Shown here piece by piece: positions 1-8,905 of a DNA stretch of 64,000 bases. The translations under genes and the position numbers were made by a program. The DNA is taken from assembly GCF_028389875.1 (NCBI RefSeq), contig NC_084668.1:33670493-33734492 (forward strand). The letters are read 5' to 3'. The DNA comes from Rhea pennata. Taxonomy: Eukaryota > Chordata > Aves > Rheiformes > Rheidae. How positions within the stretch are numbered: position 1 is the stretch's first letter; every line of letters begins with the position of its first letter. Under the pieces are notes generated by a model, which saw only the letters and a program-made list of their open reading frames with translations, was not told the origin of the DNA and did not search any database.

Positions 1-19
1 CTGCGTGCGTCTCCTGCAG

Positions 20-1320
20 GGACACAGTGTGCATGCCAGCTTTTCCTGCTTCCGGTGCCCACTGTATAAAAACTGCAGGAAATTTCTGCCCAAGATGTTT
101 GAAATGGGCATCCCAATCCCCTTCAGGTTGGTTTTCTGCTGCCCATGTGCCCCACTCCTGAGACAGAAGGGTGCCAGCGTGGTGCTGCCCCAAGGACTCC
201 TGAGGCAAGTGCAGCCCACGGGTCTGCAGCGAGCCCTGGGCCCTGCTTCCCCAGGGAGTTTGCAGTGGGACGGGGGGCCAGGAGAGCCCCTGCGCATGCC
301 TGACACCAGGGCAGGGGAGCCTCACGACTTTCCCTTGCTTCCCCTGCAGAAGATCAGCGGCGGAGGAAGGCAGCACTACCGGGACTTGTACCAGCTGTGC
401 AGCCGCAGCGATGCCGGCCAGTGCCTTTGCCTGCGAGGCAGGGAGCAGACAGAGCCAAGCGGGTACGTCAGCCACGCAGCAGTTTTGCAGTGGCTAGTGC
501 GGCACAGCTGCCGTCCTCTCGGTGTCCGCAGGTTATGCAAGGAGGTGGAGGGACGCCCTGGTGGGAACGGGGCAGAGGGAAAGGGACAGCCCTTTGGCAG
601 GGGGCTGCCAGGGCAGGGGCTGCCCACACCAGTGCTGTTGCCCAAGGGGTCCTGCAGGCAGTGGTGGGTGTTGCTGGGGCTCTGCATGGGCTCTTGGTCT
701 CCCCAAGGGCGCTGGGAACAGGGACGTGGCACTAGAGCTGTGCCAGGCACTGCCCTGCTCTGGTCCCGTGGTGCCTTCCCAGCACCAGTGCCTGCCCCAG
801 CTGCCACCACAACCCACCAACCTGTTTGCTTTGCCAGGCCGTGGGAGCTGCTGCTGTGCTCCTCCTGCACCTCCGAAGGGGCCCATCGGCGCTGCTCAGG
901 CCTGGCAAATGCCACTGCGAGCTGGGAATGCGACAAGTGTGTCGGCCTGGGCCCCAGTAAGAGGCAAAGCAGACAGGAGCCTGCGGGCTGGGGCCAGGGA
1001 CCAGGCCAGGCCTGGAAGCAGGTGCTCAGGGCAGCACTGGCCAACTGTCTCTGCCCGCCGGAGGGCTGGGGGCACCGCTCAGGGCTCTCCAGCCCCGGGG
1101 GCCTGGGGCCCTGCTCCAGACCTTCCTGCCTCCCTTCACAGCCTGCAGCGCGCAGCCAGAGCTGGTCGGACCCAGCACAAGCAGCCAGGCAGAACTGGCA
1201 GCGACCTCCAGCTCCACAGCTCCCGAGACCCGCAGCCCGTCAGCTGGGATGGGGCCAGAGAGAAGACCAGGTCACTCCAGGCTATTCCGCCGGTCCCCAA
1301 ATCCCTACCGCTGGCCCTAA
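20..1320 (+). CDS. PHF7-like PHD-finger protein, 3' part (last four exons)
   Basis: This is the C-terminal part of a PHD finger protein 7-like (G2E3-like) gene; the 5' exons lie outside the window. Exons read 20-130 (ending in PIPFRL), 350-462, 838-956 and 1142-1320 (stop TAA 1318-1320), all joining in frame at AG/GT borders. The third carries the family signature PWELLLCSSC, then a HRRC and a WECDKC zinc-binding pair. The last exon is Ser/Pro-rich and ends RRSPNPYRWP. PHF7-family proteins read histone tails through PHD fingers and act as E3 ligases in the nucleus; that role is inferred here. The first donor is uncertain: a better-looking GT lies at 127 but gives the wrong phase, and 131 keeps the frame. 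Some cysteines in exons 1-2 (CPLY, SRSDAGQC) differ from what I recall of the family, so zinc binding there may be weakened. It looks like a live gene or a very young copy. Confidence 0.72.
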
Positions 1321-1374
1321 AGACTCCACTGGACAAGCCGTGTGCCAGCTCCAAGCAACAACAGAGCCCCAGAC

Positions 1375-1380
1375 AATAAA
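1375..1380 (+). promoter_or_regulatory. Poly(A) signal of the PHF7-like gene
   Basis: Canonical AATAAA 55 bases after the PHF7-like stop codon, followed by a T/G-rich stretch near 1390-1420. It gives a very short 3' UTR, which fits the compact gene. Confidence 0.6.
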
Positions 1381-1799
1381 ATTGTCAGCTGCTCTTTACT
1401 GCACTGGGAGCTGCGTTATGTCTCCCTTGGCTTGCTCCTGCTTTGCCTTTCTGCGAGGGCTATTTTGGGGGAGGGGAGCAGTGGGGCTGTGTTGGCGGTG
1501 ACTGTTGGCAAGACCTTGCCCAAGACCTTCCATGCTCTGGGCGGACTGTGGCCAAGTGGCAAGCAGCTTGGCCACACGCGTCTGGCCTGGTGGCCGCAAC
1601 AGGCAGAACGGGCTGGGAGAGAGGGAAGGCCATTGAGGAGGCAAGGCACTTTGGTGCCTTTGGAAGGGGAAGGCCTGAGAGTGCTGGAGCTGAGGCCTCT
1701 CATTTCTCTGGCCAATCTCTCTGGCCGCAAGGCACCTTTCTCTTGGGAGGGTGGGGAGAAAATCTGGAGAAAGGAAGACGTTCCTGGGCTGTAGAAGGA
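1381..1799. other. GC-rich intergenic spacer
   Basis: No gene recognised. Several overlapping open frames exist on both strands, but the stretch is GC-rich, so long chance frames are expected. None shows a known domain. Confidence 0.5.
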
Positions 1800-2540
1800 T
1801 GTGGTAAGCGATCACTTAAACAAACTGCACATCCACAGTCCATGGCCCCTGCTAGGATACAGCCATGAGTGCTGAGGGAGCTGGCAGAGAGCATTGCAAG
1901 GCTACTCGGAATCATCTTGGAAAGGTCCTGGCAATGAGGAGCTGAGGTGCCTGAGGCCAGGAAGAAAGCAACGGTCACTGCAGTCTTCCAAAAGGGCAAG
2001 CAGAAGGCCCCAGGAAACTAGAGGCCGGACAGCCTCTCCACCATGCCTGCAGAGGTGCTGAACAGCTCCTCTGGGAGACCATCCCCAAGCATGTGAAGAG
2101 GAAGGAGGTGATAAGTGGCAGTCAGCCTGGGTTCACCAAGCGGAAATCATGCTTAAGCAACCTGAGAGCCTTCTCTGTTGTAATGCTTGGCTGAGTAACT
2201 GAGGGGAGAGCATTGGATGTGGTCTCCCTTGCCTTCAGGAGAGCTTTGGACAGTGTTTCCTAGTGTTTCCTCCTAGGCGCACAGAGGAAGTGTAGGCTAG
2301 ATGAGCAGGCAGTGAGCTGCACTGAAAATTAGTGGAATGGTAGAGCTCAGAGGGCTGTGATCAGTGGTGCAAGGTCTTGTTGGAGGCCTGTAGCTAGTGG
2401 TGTAACGCAGGCATCAATACTAGCTCCAAAGCTGTCCAACTTACTCCTCAGTTACCCCGAGTTTGCTGATGGTTGACAATTGGAAGGAGGGGCTGAGGCT
2501 CCAGAGGGTTGTGCTGCCCTTCAGCATTTGTTTCAGCATT
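1800..2540 (+). mobile_element. CR1 LINE fragment A (ORF2 part, decayed)
   Basis: Conceptual translation in mixed frames shows the CR1 reverse-transcriptase region: VLRELAE near 1870, a FERSW-like stretch near 1910, then a FKKGK-like stretch near 1990 followed by a GNYRP-like one. The frame is broken by many stops, so this is an old copy. From about 2343 it runs parallel to fragment B (AGAGCTCAGAGGGYTGTGAT shared) and the match continues to about 2530, corresponding to about 2860 in B. No CR1 3' end is seen, so the copy is truncated at both ends. The left edge is approximate. Confidence 0.75.
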
Positions 2541-2639
2541 CAGATTTAACCCTTCAGCACTGTTTTCAAGTGAAGACTGTGGAGACATTAACTGAGCACT
2601 GCTACCTCTACTACACCTAACAATGGTTTGGGGAGAGCT

Positions 2640-3655
2640 CAGGCAGAGCTCAGAGGGTTGTGATCAGTGGTGCAGAGTCTAGTTGGAGGCCTGTAGTTAG
2701 TGGAGTTCTGCAGGGGTCAGTACTAGGGCCAGTCTTGTTCAGCTTATTCATCAATGACCTGCATAAGGGGACAGAGTGCCTCCTCAGCAAGTCTCATGAT
2801 GATACCAAGCTGGGAGGAGTGGCTGATACACCAGAAGGCTGTGCTGCCATTCAGAGAGACCTGGACAGGCTAGAGAGCTGGGTGGAAAAGGACCTTGTGA
2901 AGTTCAAGAAGGGCAAGTGCAAGGTCCTACACCTGGGGAGAAATAACCCCAGGTACCAGTACAGGCTAGGGGCTGACTTGCTGAAAAACAGCTCTGCAGA
3001 GAAGGATCTGGGAGTTTTGGTGGACAAGTTTACCATGAGCCACCAATGTGCCCTTGTGGCCAAGGCCAGTGGTATCCTAGGCTGCATGAGGAAGAGTGGT
3101 GCCAGCAGGTTGAGGGAAGTGATCCTGCTCCTCTACTCAGCCTTGATAAGGCTGCATCTGGAGTGTTGTGCCTGATTCTGGGCTCCCCAGTACAAGAGAG
3201 AGGGAACTACTGGGGAGAGTCCAGCGTAGAGCTACAAAGATGATTAGAGGACTGGAGCATCTCTCTTATGAGGAAAGGCTGCAAGAACTGGGTCTGTTTA
3301 GCTTGAAGAAGACTCAGAGAGGATCTTATCAATATCTACAAATACCTTAAGGGAAGGTGTCAAGGGGATGGGGCCAGGTTCTTTTCAGTGGTGCCAAGCA
3401 ACAGGGCAAGAGGCAACATGCACGAACTGAAACACAGGAAGTTCCGCCTGAATACGAGGAAGAACTCTCCTGTGAGAGTGACGGACCACTGGAACAGGTT
3501 GCCCACAGAGGTTGTGGAGTTTCCTTCTCTGGAGATACTCAAAAGCTGCCTGGATGCAAACCTGTCTTAATATGCTCTAGGAAAGCCTGCTTGAACAGGG
3601 TGGTTGGACTAGATGATCTCCAGAGGTCCCTTCCAACCTCAACTATTCTTTGATG
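2640..3655 (+). mobile_element. CR1 LINE fragment B (C-terminal RT plus 3' end)
   Basis: A 171-residue open stretch (2660-3175) reads as the CR1 reverse-transcriptase C-terminal half: [19 protein letters not shown], then SHDDTKLGG in place of the catalytic FADD box, then [29 protein letters not shown] and LYSALIR. Further family blocks follow in other frames ([20 protein letters not shown] near 3250). The 3' end near 3595-3655 has the CR1 hallmark (GGTTGGACTAGATGATC followed by TTCCAACCTCAA), ending at about ATTCTTTGAT. It is 5'-truncated, as most CR1 copies are, and the altered catalytic box and stops make it inactive. Confidence 0.9.
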
Positions 3656-3936
3656 GCAGTGGTCTGGCAGCTGCACTAGCTCCTCACAGCACCATCGCAG
3701 TGCCAAAGGCAAGAAGAGCACATATGACCCCAGCTGTGTGAGCTGCCTGAAGGGATGTTGCTGCACAGAGCCACAGTGAAGGAGAAGTAAAAGGAGGCTT
3801 TAAGATGCCCAGGCTGCCCTACAATTCGGTCCTGACAGAACCGAGGGAGAAGAGACGCCGCGCTCCCAATCCCCCACCCGCCACACGAGCCTAATGGTCG
3901 CTGCTTCCCGCCGCGCTCCTTTTAAAGGCGCCCGTT

Positions 3937-3944
3937 TGACGTCA
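3937..3944. promoter_or_regulatory. Consensus CRE (TGACGTCA)
   Basis: Perfect palindromic TGACGTCA about 205 bases before the C2orf69 start codon, inside the CpG-rich promoter. This is the consensus site for CREB/ATF factors; occupancy is inferred. Confidence 0.55.
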
Positions 3945-4012
3945 CGGCTGAAGCAGGCGGCCGTTAGGCGCGCGCTGCCCCGCCCCCGAGCGGTTGGTCG
4001 CCGCGCGGCGAG

Positions 4013-4018
4013 CACGTG
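4013..4018. promoter_or_regulatory. E-box (CACGTG)
   Basis: Perfect CACGTG, the USF/MYC-type E-box, about 130 bases before the C2orf69 start codon. Confidence 0.45.
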
Positions 4019-4148
4019 CCCCGCCCCCCGCCACCGCTCCCCCCTCCCCCCCGCCGGGTGCGAGGGCGCCGATAGGCAGAGGCGGCGCAGGCGGTTGGCG
4101 GGGGCGGTTGGCGCGCAGGCGCGTTGCGGCGCGGCGCTGGCGGCTTCC

Positions 4149-6493
4149 ATGAGCAGGCGCTGCCCGCCGGGCGCCGCCTGGCTGCTGCGGGGGCTCGCCG
4201 GCCCCGCCGCCCGCTGCCTGGGCAGGAGCATGAGCCTCTGCGGCGCTCCGGCCGCCTGCGCCGCGGGGCCTGCGGCCGGCGGCGGCGGCGGCGCGGGCTT
4301 CTCGTCGCGGCGGAGCCCGCCGTGGCTGCGGCTGCCCGAGGTGCCGGGCGCCGAGGCGCACCGCGCCAACGAGCTGCTGCTGCTGCTGCCGCCGGCGCGG
4401 CGCGGCCCCGAGCCGCCGCAGCACCACGTCGTCTACTTCCCGGGGGACGTGCAGGTACGGGGGCCTCCGCGAGCCGGCGGCCGCGCCTCAGAAAGCTCGT
4501 GGCGGGGGGGGCCGCTGCGGCCGCTGGGGGTAGCGGGGCTCGGCCGCTCCTGGCCTCGGGAGCGGCCCCCCCCCCGTGCGCCGATAGCGCAGACCGGCGT
4601 TCCCGCCCGTGCTGGCGTGTTCAAATCTCGTCAAAGGCAATCCAAGGCGCGAAGGTGATAAAATGGCACGATTGAAAGGCTGGGGCTGTCCGTGCAGCCG
4701 CTCCGCCGCCATCCCGGCCTCTCCGCCCCTCCAGGCGGCTTGCGGGGGCGCTGCCCCCGGGTGACAGCGCTGAGCGCTGCCCCAGGCGCGTAGCCAGCCT
4801 CTGTGCGTCTGCCTGCTCCGAGCCGTCAGTCCGTATCAACAGCCAGCGCCCCTCGAAGGCGGAGGTGCTGTCTTCTTGTTCGCGGGAAAGGCTTCCCTTC
4901 TCTGTAACCTAAAAATGCAGAGCCTCGTGGGGTTTTCCTTTATAGGTTATGATGGTCTAAAAAACCTTAAAAAAAAAAAAAAAAAGAAAGAAAAAAAACA
5001 CTTTTTTTATTATTATTCCTGGGTATGGCTTGTCAAGAGCCTGCATTGTGCTTAGCAAAAGACACTAATGAATATTCTATGCCATGATGAATTCAGTGTT
5101 GAGGATCATTAGTGATTCGGAGATTAGTTTTTTTTCTGCCTGTGTCCAGTATGGATGTGAGCAAGAGGAATAAACACTCCCTAAGGCTGAATGAGAGAAA
5201 TATTTTTCTGTATATAGAAGAAAGCTAATTACTGAAGTCTTAAATCCATTATTTGTAATAAATCAATCAATATTTCTGTAGATGGAAAAAATGCAGCAAA
5301 ATTATGTATTTTTGTCATTTTAAGCTGAATAATGCTTTTCCTTTGGAGTGAAGGCAACAAGAAATGATGAATAACTCCATTTGCTTATTTTTATTGTGGT
5401 GATTTTATGTGATCAAAATTATTAAGCTAGAATAAGTAGTCTAAATATGCCAGTAATTAAACAAACTGTTTCTTGTTCTGGGAGCCTAGCAAGCAAGTGC
5501 CTCTGTAATATGGAGTGTTTCTCTGTTAGTCAGCCACAGCCCTTCCATATGAATATTCCTGTCTAGTGTGTGTATAAATATATATACCTACACCACACAC
5601 ACACAGTTGATGTGTTTTCACAATGTACTAATGCATTTTTTTTAATTTTTCAGAACTATCATGATGTCATGTCATGCCACCCAGAAAACTTTCAGTGGGA
5701 GCACTGGAGTTTTGAAAATGTTGCTACCATACTTGCTCATCGATTTCCTAATAGCTTCATTTGGGTTGTAAAGTGTTCTCGAATGCACCTGCACAAATTC
5801 AGTTGTTATGACAACTTTGTGGCAAGCAACATGTTTGGAGCACCAGAGCATAGCACCGACTTTGGAGCTTTCAGGCATCTTCATGCATTGCTAGTTAATG
5901 CATTCAGACTTGCTCAGAACATGCTGTTGTCGCAGAAGAGCACGTATGGTTTCAACAAGGATGCAAAGATAGCTGCTTGTAAATCGCAGCCGCAGTCTGA
6001 TCCTACAACGAATGACTGTTTGTCCACAGAAAGAGAGAGAGACTATGAATACTCTAATAATTCTGCTGTGAACTTCATTATACCATCTGCTGTAGATGCA
6101 GTGTCATTTACTTTGATTGGCTTCAGTAAAGGTTGTGTGGTTTTGAACCAGCTGCTGTATGAGCTGAAGGAAGCTAAAAAAGACAAGAATACAGATGCCT
6201 TCTTAAAAAACATAAAAGCAATCTACTGGTTGGATGGTGGTCACTCTGGAGGAAGCAATACTTGGGTTAATTACCCTGAAGTGCTGAAAGAACTTGCACA
6301 AACAGGAATTGAAGTTCATGCTCACGTTACACCGTACCAGGTGTTTGATACAATGAGATCATGGATTGGGAGAGAGCATGAGAAATTTGTACAGATACTT
6401 GAAGAATTGGGTGTAGAAATAGATGATCAACTACATTTTGCAGATGAAGTTCCCTCCTTAGATAACCATTTCAGAGTTCATGAAGTATTTTGA
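4149..6493 (+). CDS. C2orf69: C2orf69 orthologue, mitochondrial alpha/beta-hydrolase-like protein
   Basis: Two coding exons, 4149-4454 and 5654-6493, join in phase 0 across a GT-AG intron to give 381 residues (human about 385). Exon 1 starts MSRRCPPGAAWLLRGLAG, an Arg/Leu/Ala-rich mitochondrial presequence, then a Gly run and HHVVYFPGDVQ. Exon 2 is the conserved body: HRFPNSFIWVVKCSRMHLHK, FGAPEHSTDFGAF, then FTLIGFSKGCVVLNQLL. The GFSKG nucleophile elbow puts Ser at residue 260; YWLDGGHSGG follows near 293-302 and the protein ends FRVHEVF. In humans, loss of C2orf69 causes a fatal mitochondrial and autoinflammatory disorder with glycogen-handling defects; the substrate is not known to me. 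The first ATG has a weak context (T at -3); a second in-frame ATG lies at 4230. The intron is noncoding, CpG-rich at its start, with a poly(A) stretch near 4971. Confidence 0.96.
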
Positions 6494-7317
6494 GACTGTA
6501 TATATCTCTGTATTCATTGCAAAAGCACTTTTGACGCTGTAAAATCTTGATCTTACAACTTTGAACGGACACTCTCTGAAGAGTAATACTGAATCAGTCT
6601 TGTGTTCTTAGTAGATACTGTATATAAATTTCAGTGGCTTAAAAGGGGGGATGGAAATCCCATATCTAGAGCAGATGAAGTCATTTGCTTCCTGGCAAAA
6701 CTGTTATGAAGAATTATGTGAACATTTATCTCAAACTGTTGGCAAAATTTTTAGCCCTGGATGTCCGAAGTAATATACTGCCTTTAACAGGAGTTAAAAA
6801 GTACTGAAGATTTTCAGATGTCTGTATACTTCTATTAACAAGCTTCCAGGTCTGAAAAACTTGGTTTTTGTCAGTAACAGAAAAAGCAGTAGTTTTTTGG
6901 CTTAGAGAAAATGATGATTGTTGGAGCAATCTTAGTTATACATTGTTGAAAAGTGTTTTAATTAGGTAACTTAATCTTCTAGTTTTGTAACATTTCTTCT
7001 ATTAAAAGAAGGTCACCAATATTTACTTTTGGAATAATAGTGCCAATTTGCTTTTGTTCCCTGTTAAAACTTTGCTTTTTCTGTGGCTATAAAATTTCAT
7101 TAACTCATTGCTTAGTATCTGATAATGAATAGCCTTTTTATCTGGAACTTGAAAATTTTGATATAGCTATGAAGTCACCAAGAATATTCATAAGGGTGTA
7201 GTTTATTGCTGTTTCAGCATATTGCTCTTGCTTTGACTAACTTCTGTAAGGACTGGAAGTAATTACATGTATTTGCAATTTGAAGTGTGTTTATTCCTTC
7301 TCTTCTGGAACTGGTGA

Positions 7318-7320
<3 letters not shown>

Positions 7321-7356
<36 letters not shown>
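7321..7356. repeat. T36 homopolymer
   Basis: 36 consecutive T on + within the probable C2orf69 3' UTR. Transcribed on +, it would be a poly(U) tract. It has no adjacent retroelement 3' end that I recognise. Confidence 0.9.
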
Positions 7357-7358
<2 letters not shown>

Positions 7359-8418
7359 AAACTGCAGCATTGGTGTTCATCTAAATCGAGCCATAAGTAT
7401 ATGGCATATTACAAACTACATAAAATGTTTTAAATATGTTGACTGTAGGTGTTTCAAAATGCTTCAGATTGTAGAACTATGATAGCTTTTAAATGTATTG
7501 CAGTAGTTGCTTCTAGAGCCACCCAAAAATCTATTTTCAGAGCATAATATTTGATACAGGAAAAAAAAATACCATCTAATTAAATGCAAGGCAAGACAAA
7601 TCAGATACAGAAGATGTCATCTAGTTCAGGCTCAAAACCTGAATGTACTTCAAAAAAAAGTTACTGCAAGGTGGACACAAGAGGGAAATACTGGAACTCT
7701 TCTACTGTTGTATGTTTTTCCTTTTATCTACAAACCAATCTTGGAGAATGACTCTTAAAGACAACTGCAGCTATTAATGGTTATCCAGTAGTTTAATAGT
7801 TTTGGATTTCCTGAAAGATAGAAAAACAGAATTTAGCAGAACAGTGTGACAAATATAGCTCTAGTCTGAAGAAAAAAAGTTTACTCAACTTAATTCGAAT
7901 GTTTGATTGCTTAGCAACACCTTTTCCCTGCTTCTAGCTTCCTGTTCCTTTTGTACTGTGGAAGATGGATCTGGGTCATCTTTCCTCTCTTGGCATCATT
8001 AAAACTTCCAAGGTTCACTGGAGACAGTGTTTTTGCAACTCTTGCAGAGGATGTGCACATGTTAATGATCACTGAAGAATAAGAAAAGCCCAATGATCTC
8101 TTAAAACCTTTTTTTTTATACTCCACATAAAAGTATTACGGGTGATGGAAAGGAATCAGCATACAAAAAGTAGCTTTTACAATGTGAAAATGAATTCTGT
8201 AGCTAGTAATAAGCTAATGTAACTATCTTTCAAAAGTAGAAATCTATTTTAAATTATGGAGAAAAGTACAACCTACAAACTAACTGCAATTTTATAAAAT
8301 AATCTGAAATACAGTTCTATCTGCTTTTATTAAAATCTTTCTTGGAGACTCTGTTCAACCCTCTATTGATTACCTCCTTAATCGACTTTCAACAACTTAC
8401 GTGTTTCAGGGAAGGGTA

Positions 8419-8428
8419 TTTCTCTCTT

Positions 8429-8487
<59 letters not shown>

Positions 8488-8496
8488 TTTTTTTTT
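8419..8496. repeat. (TC)n microsatellite followed by T18
   Basis: About 60 bases of nearly pure TC dinucleotides with two TTTC interruptions, running into 18 T. The Arg/Glu open frame on the other strand is produced by this repeat. Confidence 0.9.
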
Positions 8497-8905
8497 GTCC
8501 TTTTGATATCACAAGCAATAGATGTGAAGACTGCCTTCTGCAAAGGAAATGTGGGTCACCTAACATAGTGTTTTTAATAGAGCACCTATAAATTGCTTAA
8601 AATATCTTTAATTATCCATTGTTAAATTTAAAAAAGTTTGTTCTTGCTGCCTCTCAGTTCAGTGCCAATGTTCTCAAAATTAACCAGAGCAACACTAAAA
8701 TTTGCCCTGTCCAATAATAATGCACATTATTATGTACAGACCAATGTCAAAACAATTCAGTGCCAGCCAAAACAGTAGGAGTTGTTGCAAGCTTTTGAAA
8801 ATAACTATTAAAATACTGACATTGTCTTCAAAGGTTTCTGGATGGCTCTCCTATGAAAATATTAAGCTATTCGGTGGAGGTGGTTTGCAATAGATGTTAA
8901 ATAAA

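Larger units (their letters stand above)
3800..4148 (+). promoter_or_regulatory. CpG-rich promoter and 5' UTR of C2orf69
   Basis: CpG density rises sharply from about 3840 and stays high through exon 1 into the intron (to about 4850), against an AT-rich background. There is no clear TATA box, though TTTTAAAG occurs near 3920. The segment ends at the C2orf69 start codon. The transcription start cannot be fixed by eye. Confidence 0.6.
6494..8905 (+). other. Probable C2orf69 3' UTR
   Basis: AT-rich noncoding DNA after the C2orf69 stop with no further coding frame. AATAAA occurs at 8900-8905, and a second at 9443-9448. Nearer variants (ATTAAA near 7002) are possible, so the real transcript end is open. 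It contains a T36 tract and a TC microsatellite. Confidence 0.4.

Noticed and set aside
3942-4427. Arg/Ala/Gln-rich frames antisense to C2orf69 exon 1
   Set aside because: Shadow frames in GC-rich DNA; the plus-strand frame matches C2orf69.
8378-8566. Arg/Glu repeat protein on -
   Set aside because: Encoded only by the TC microsatellite.
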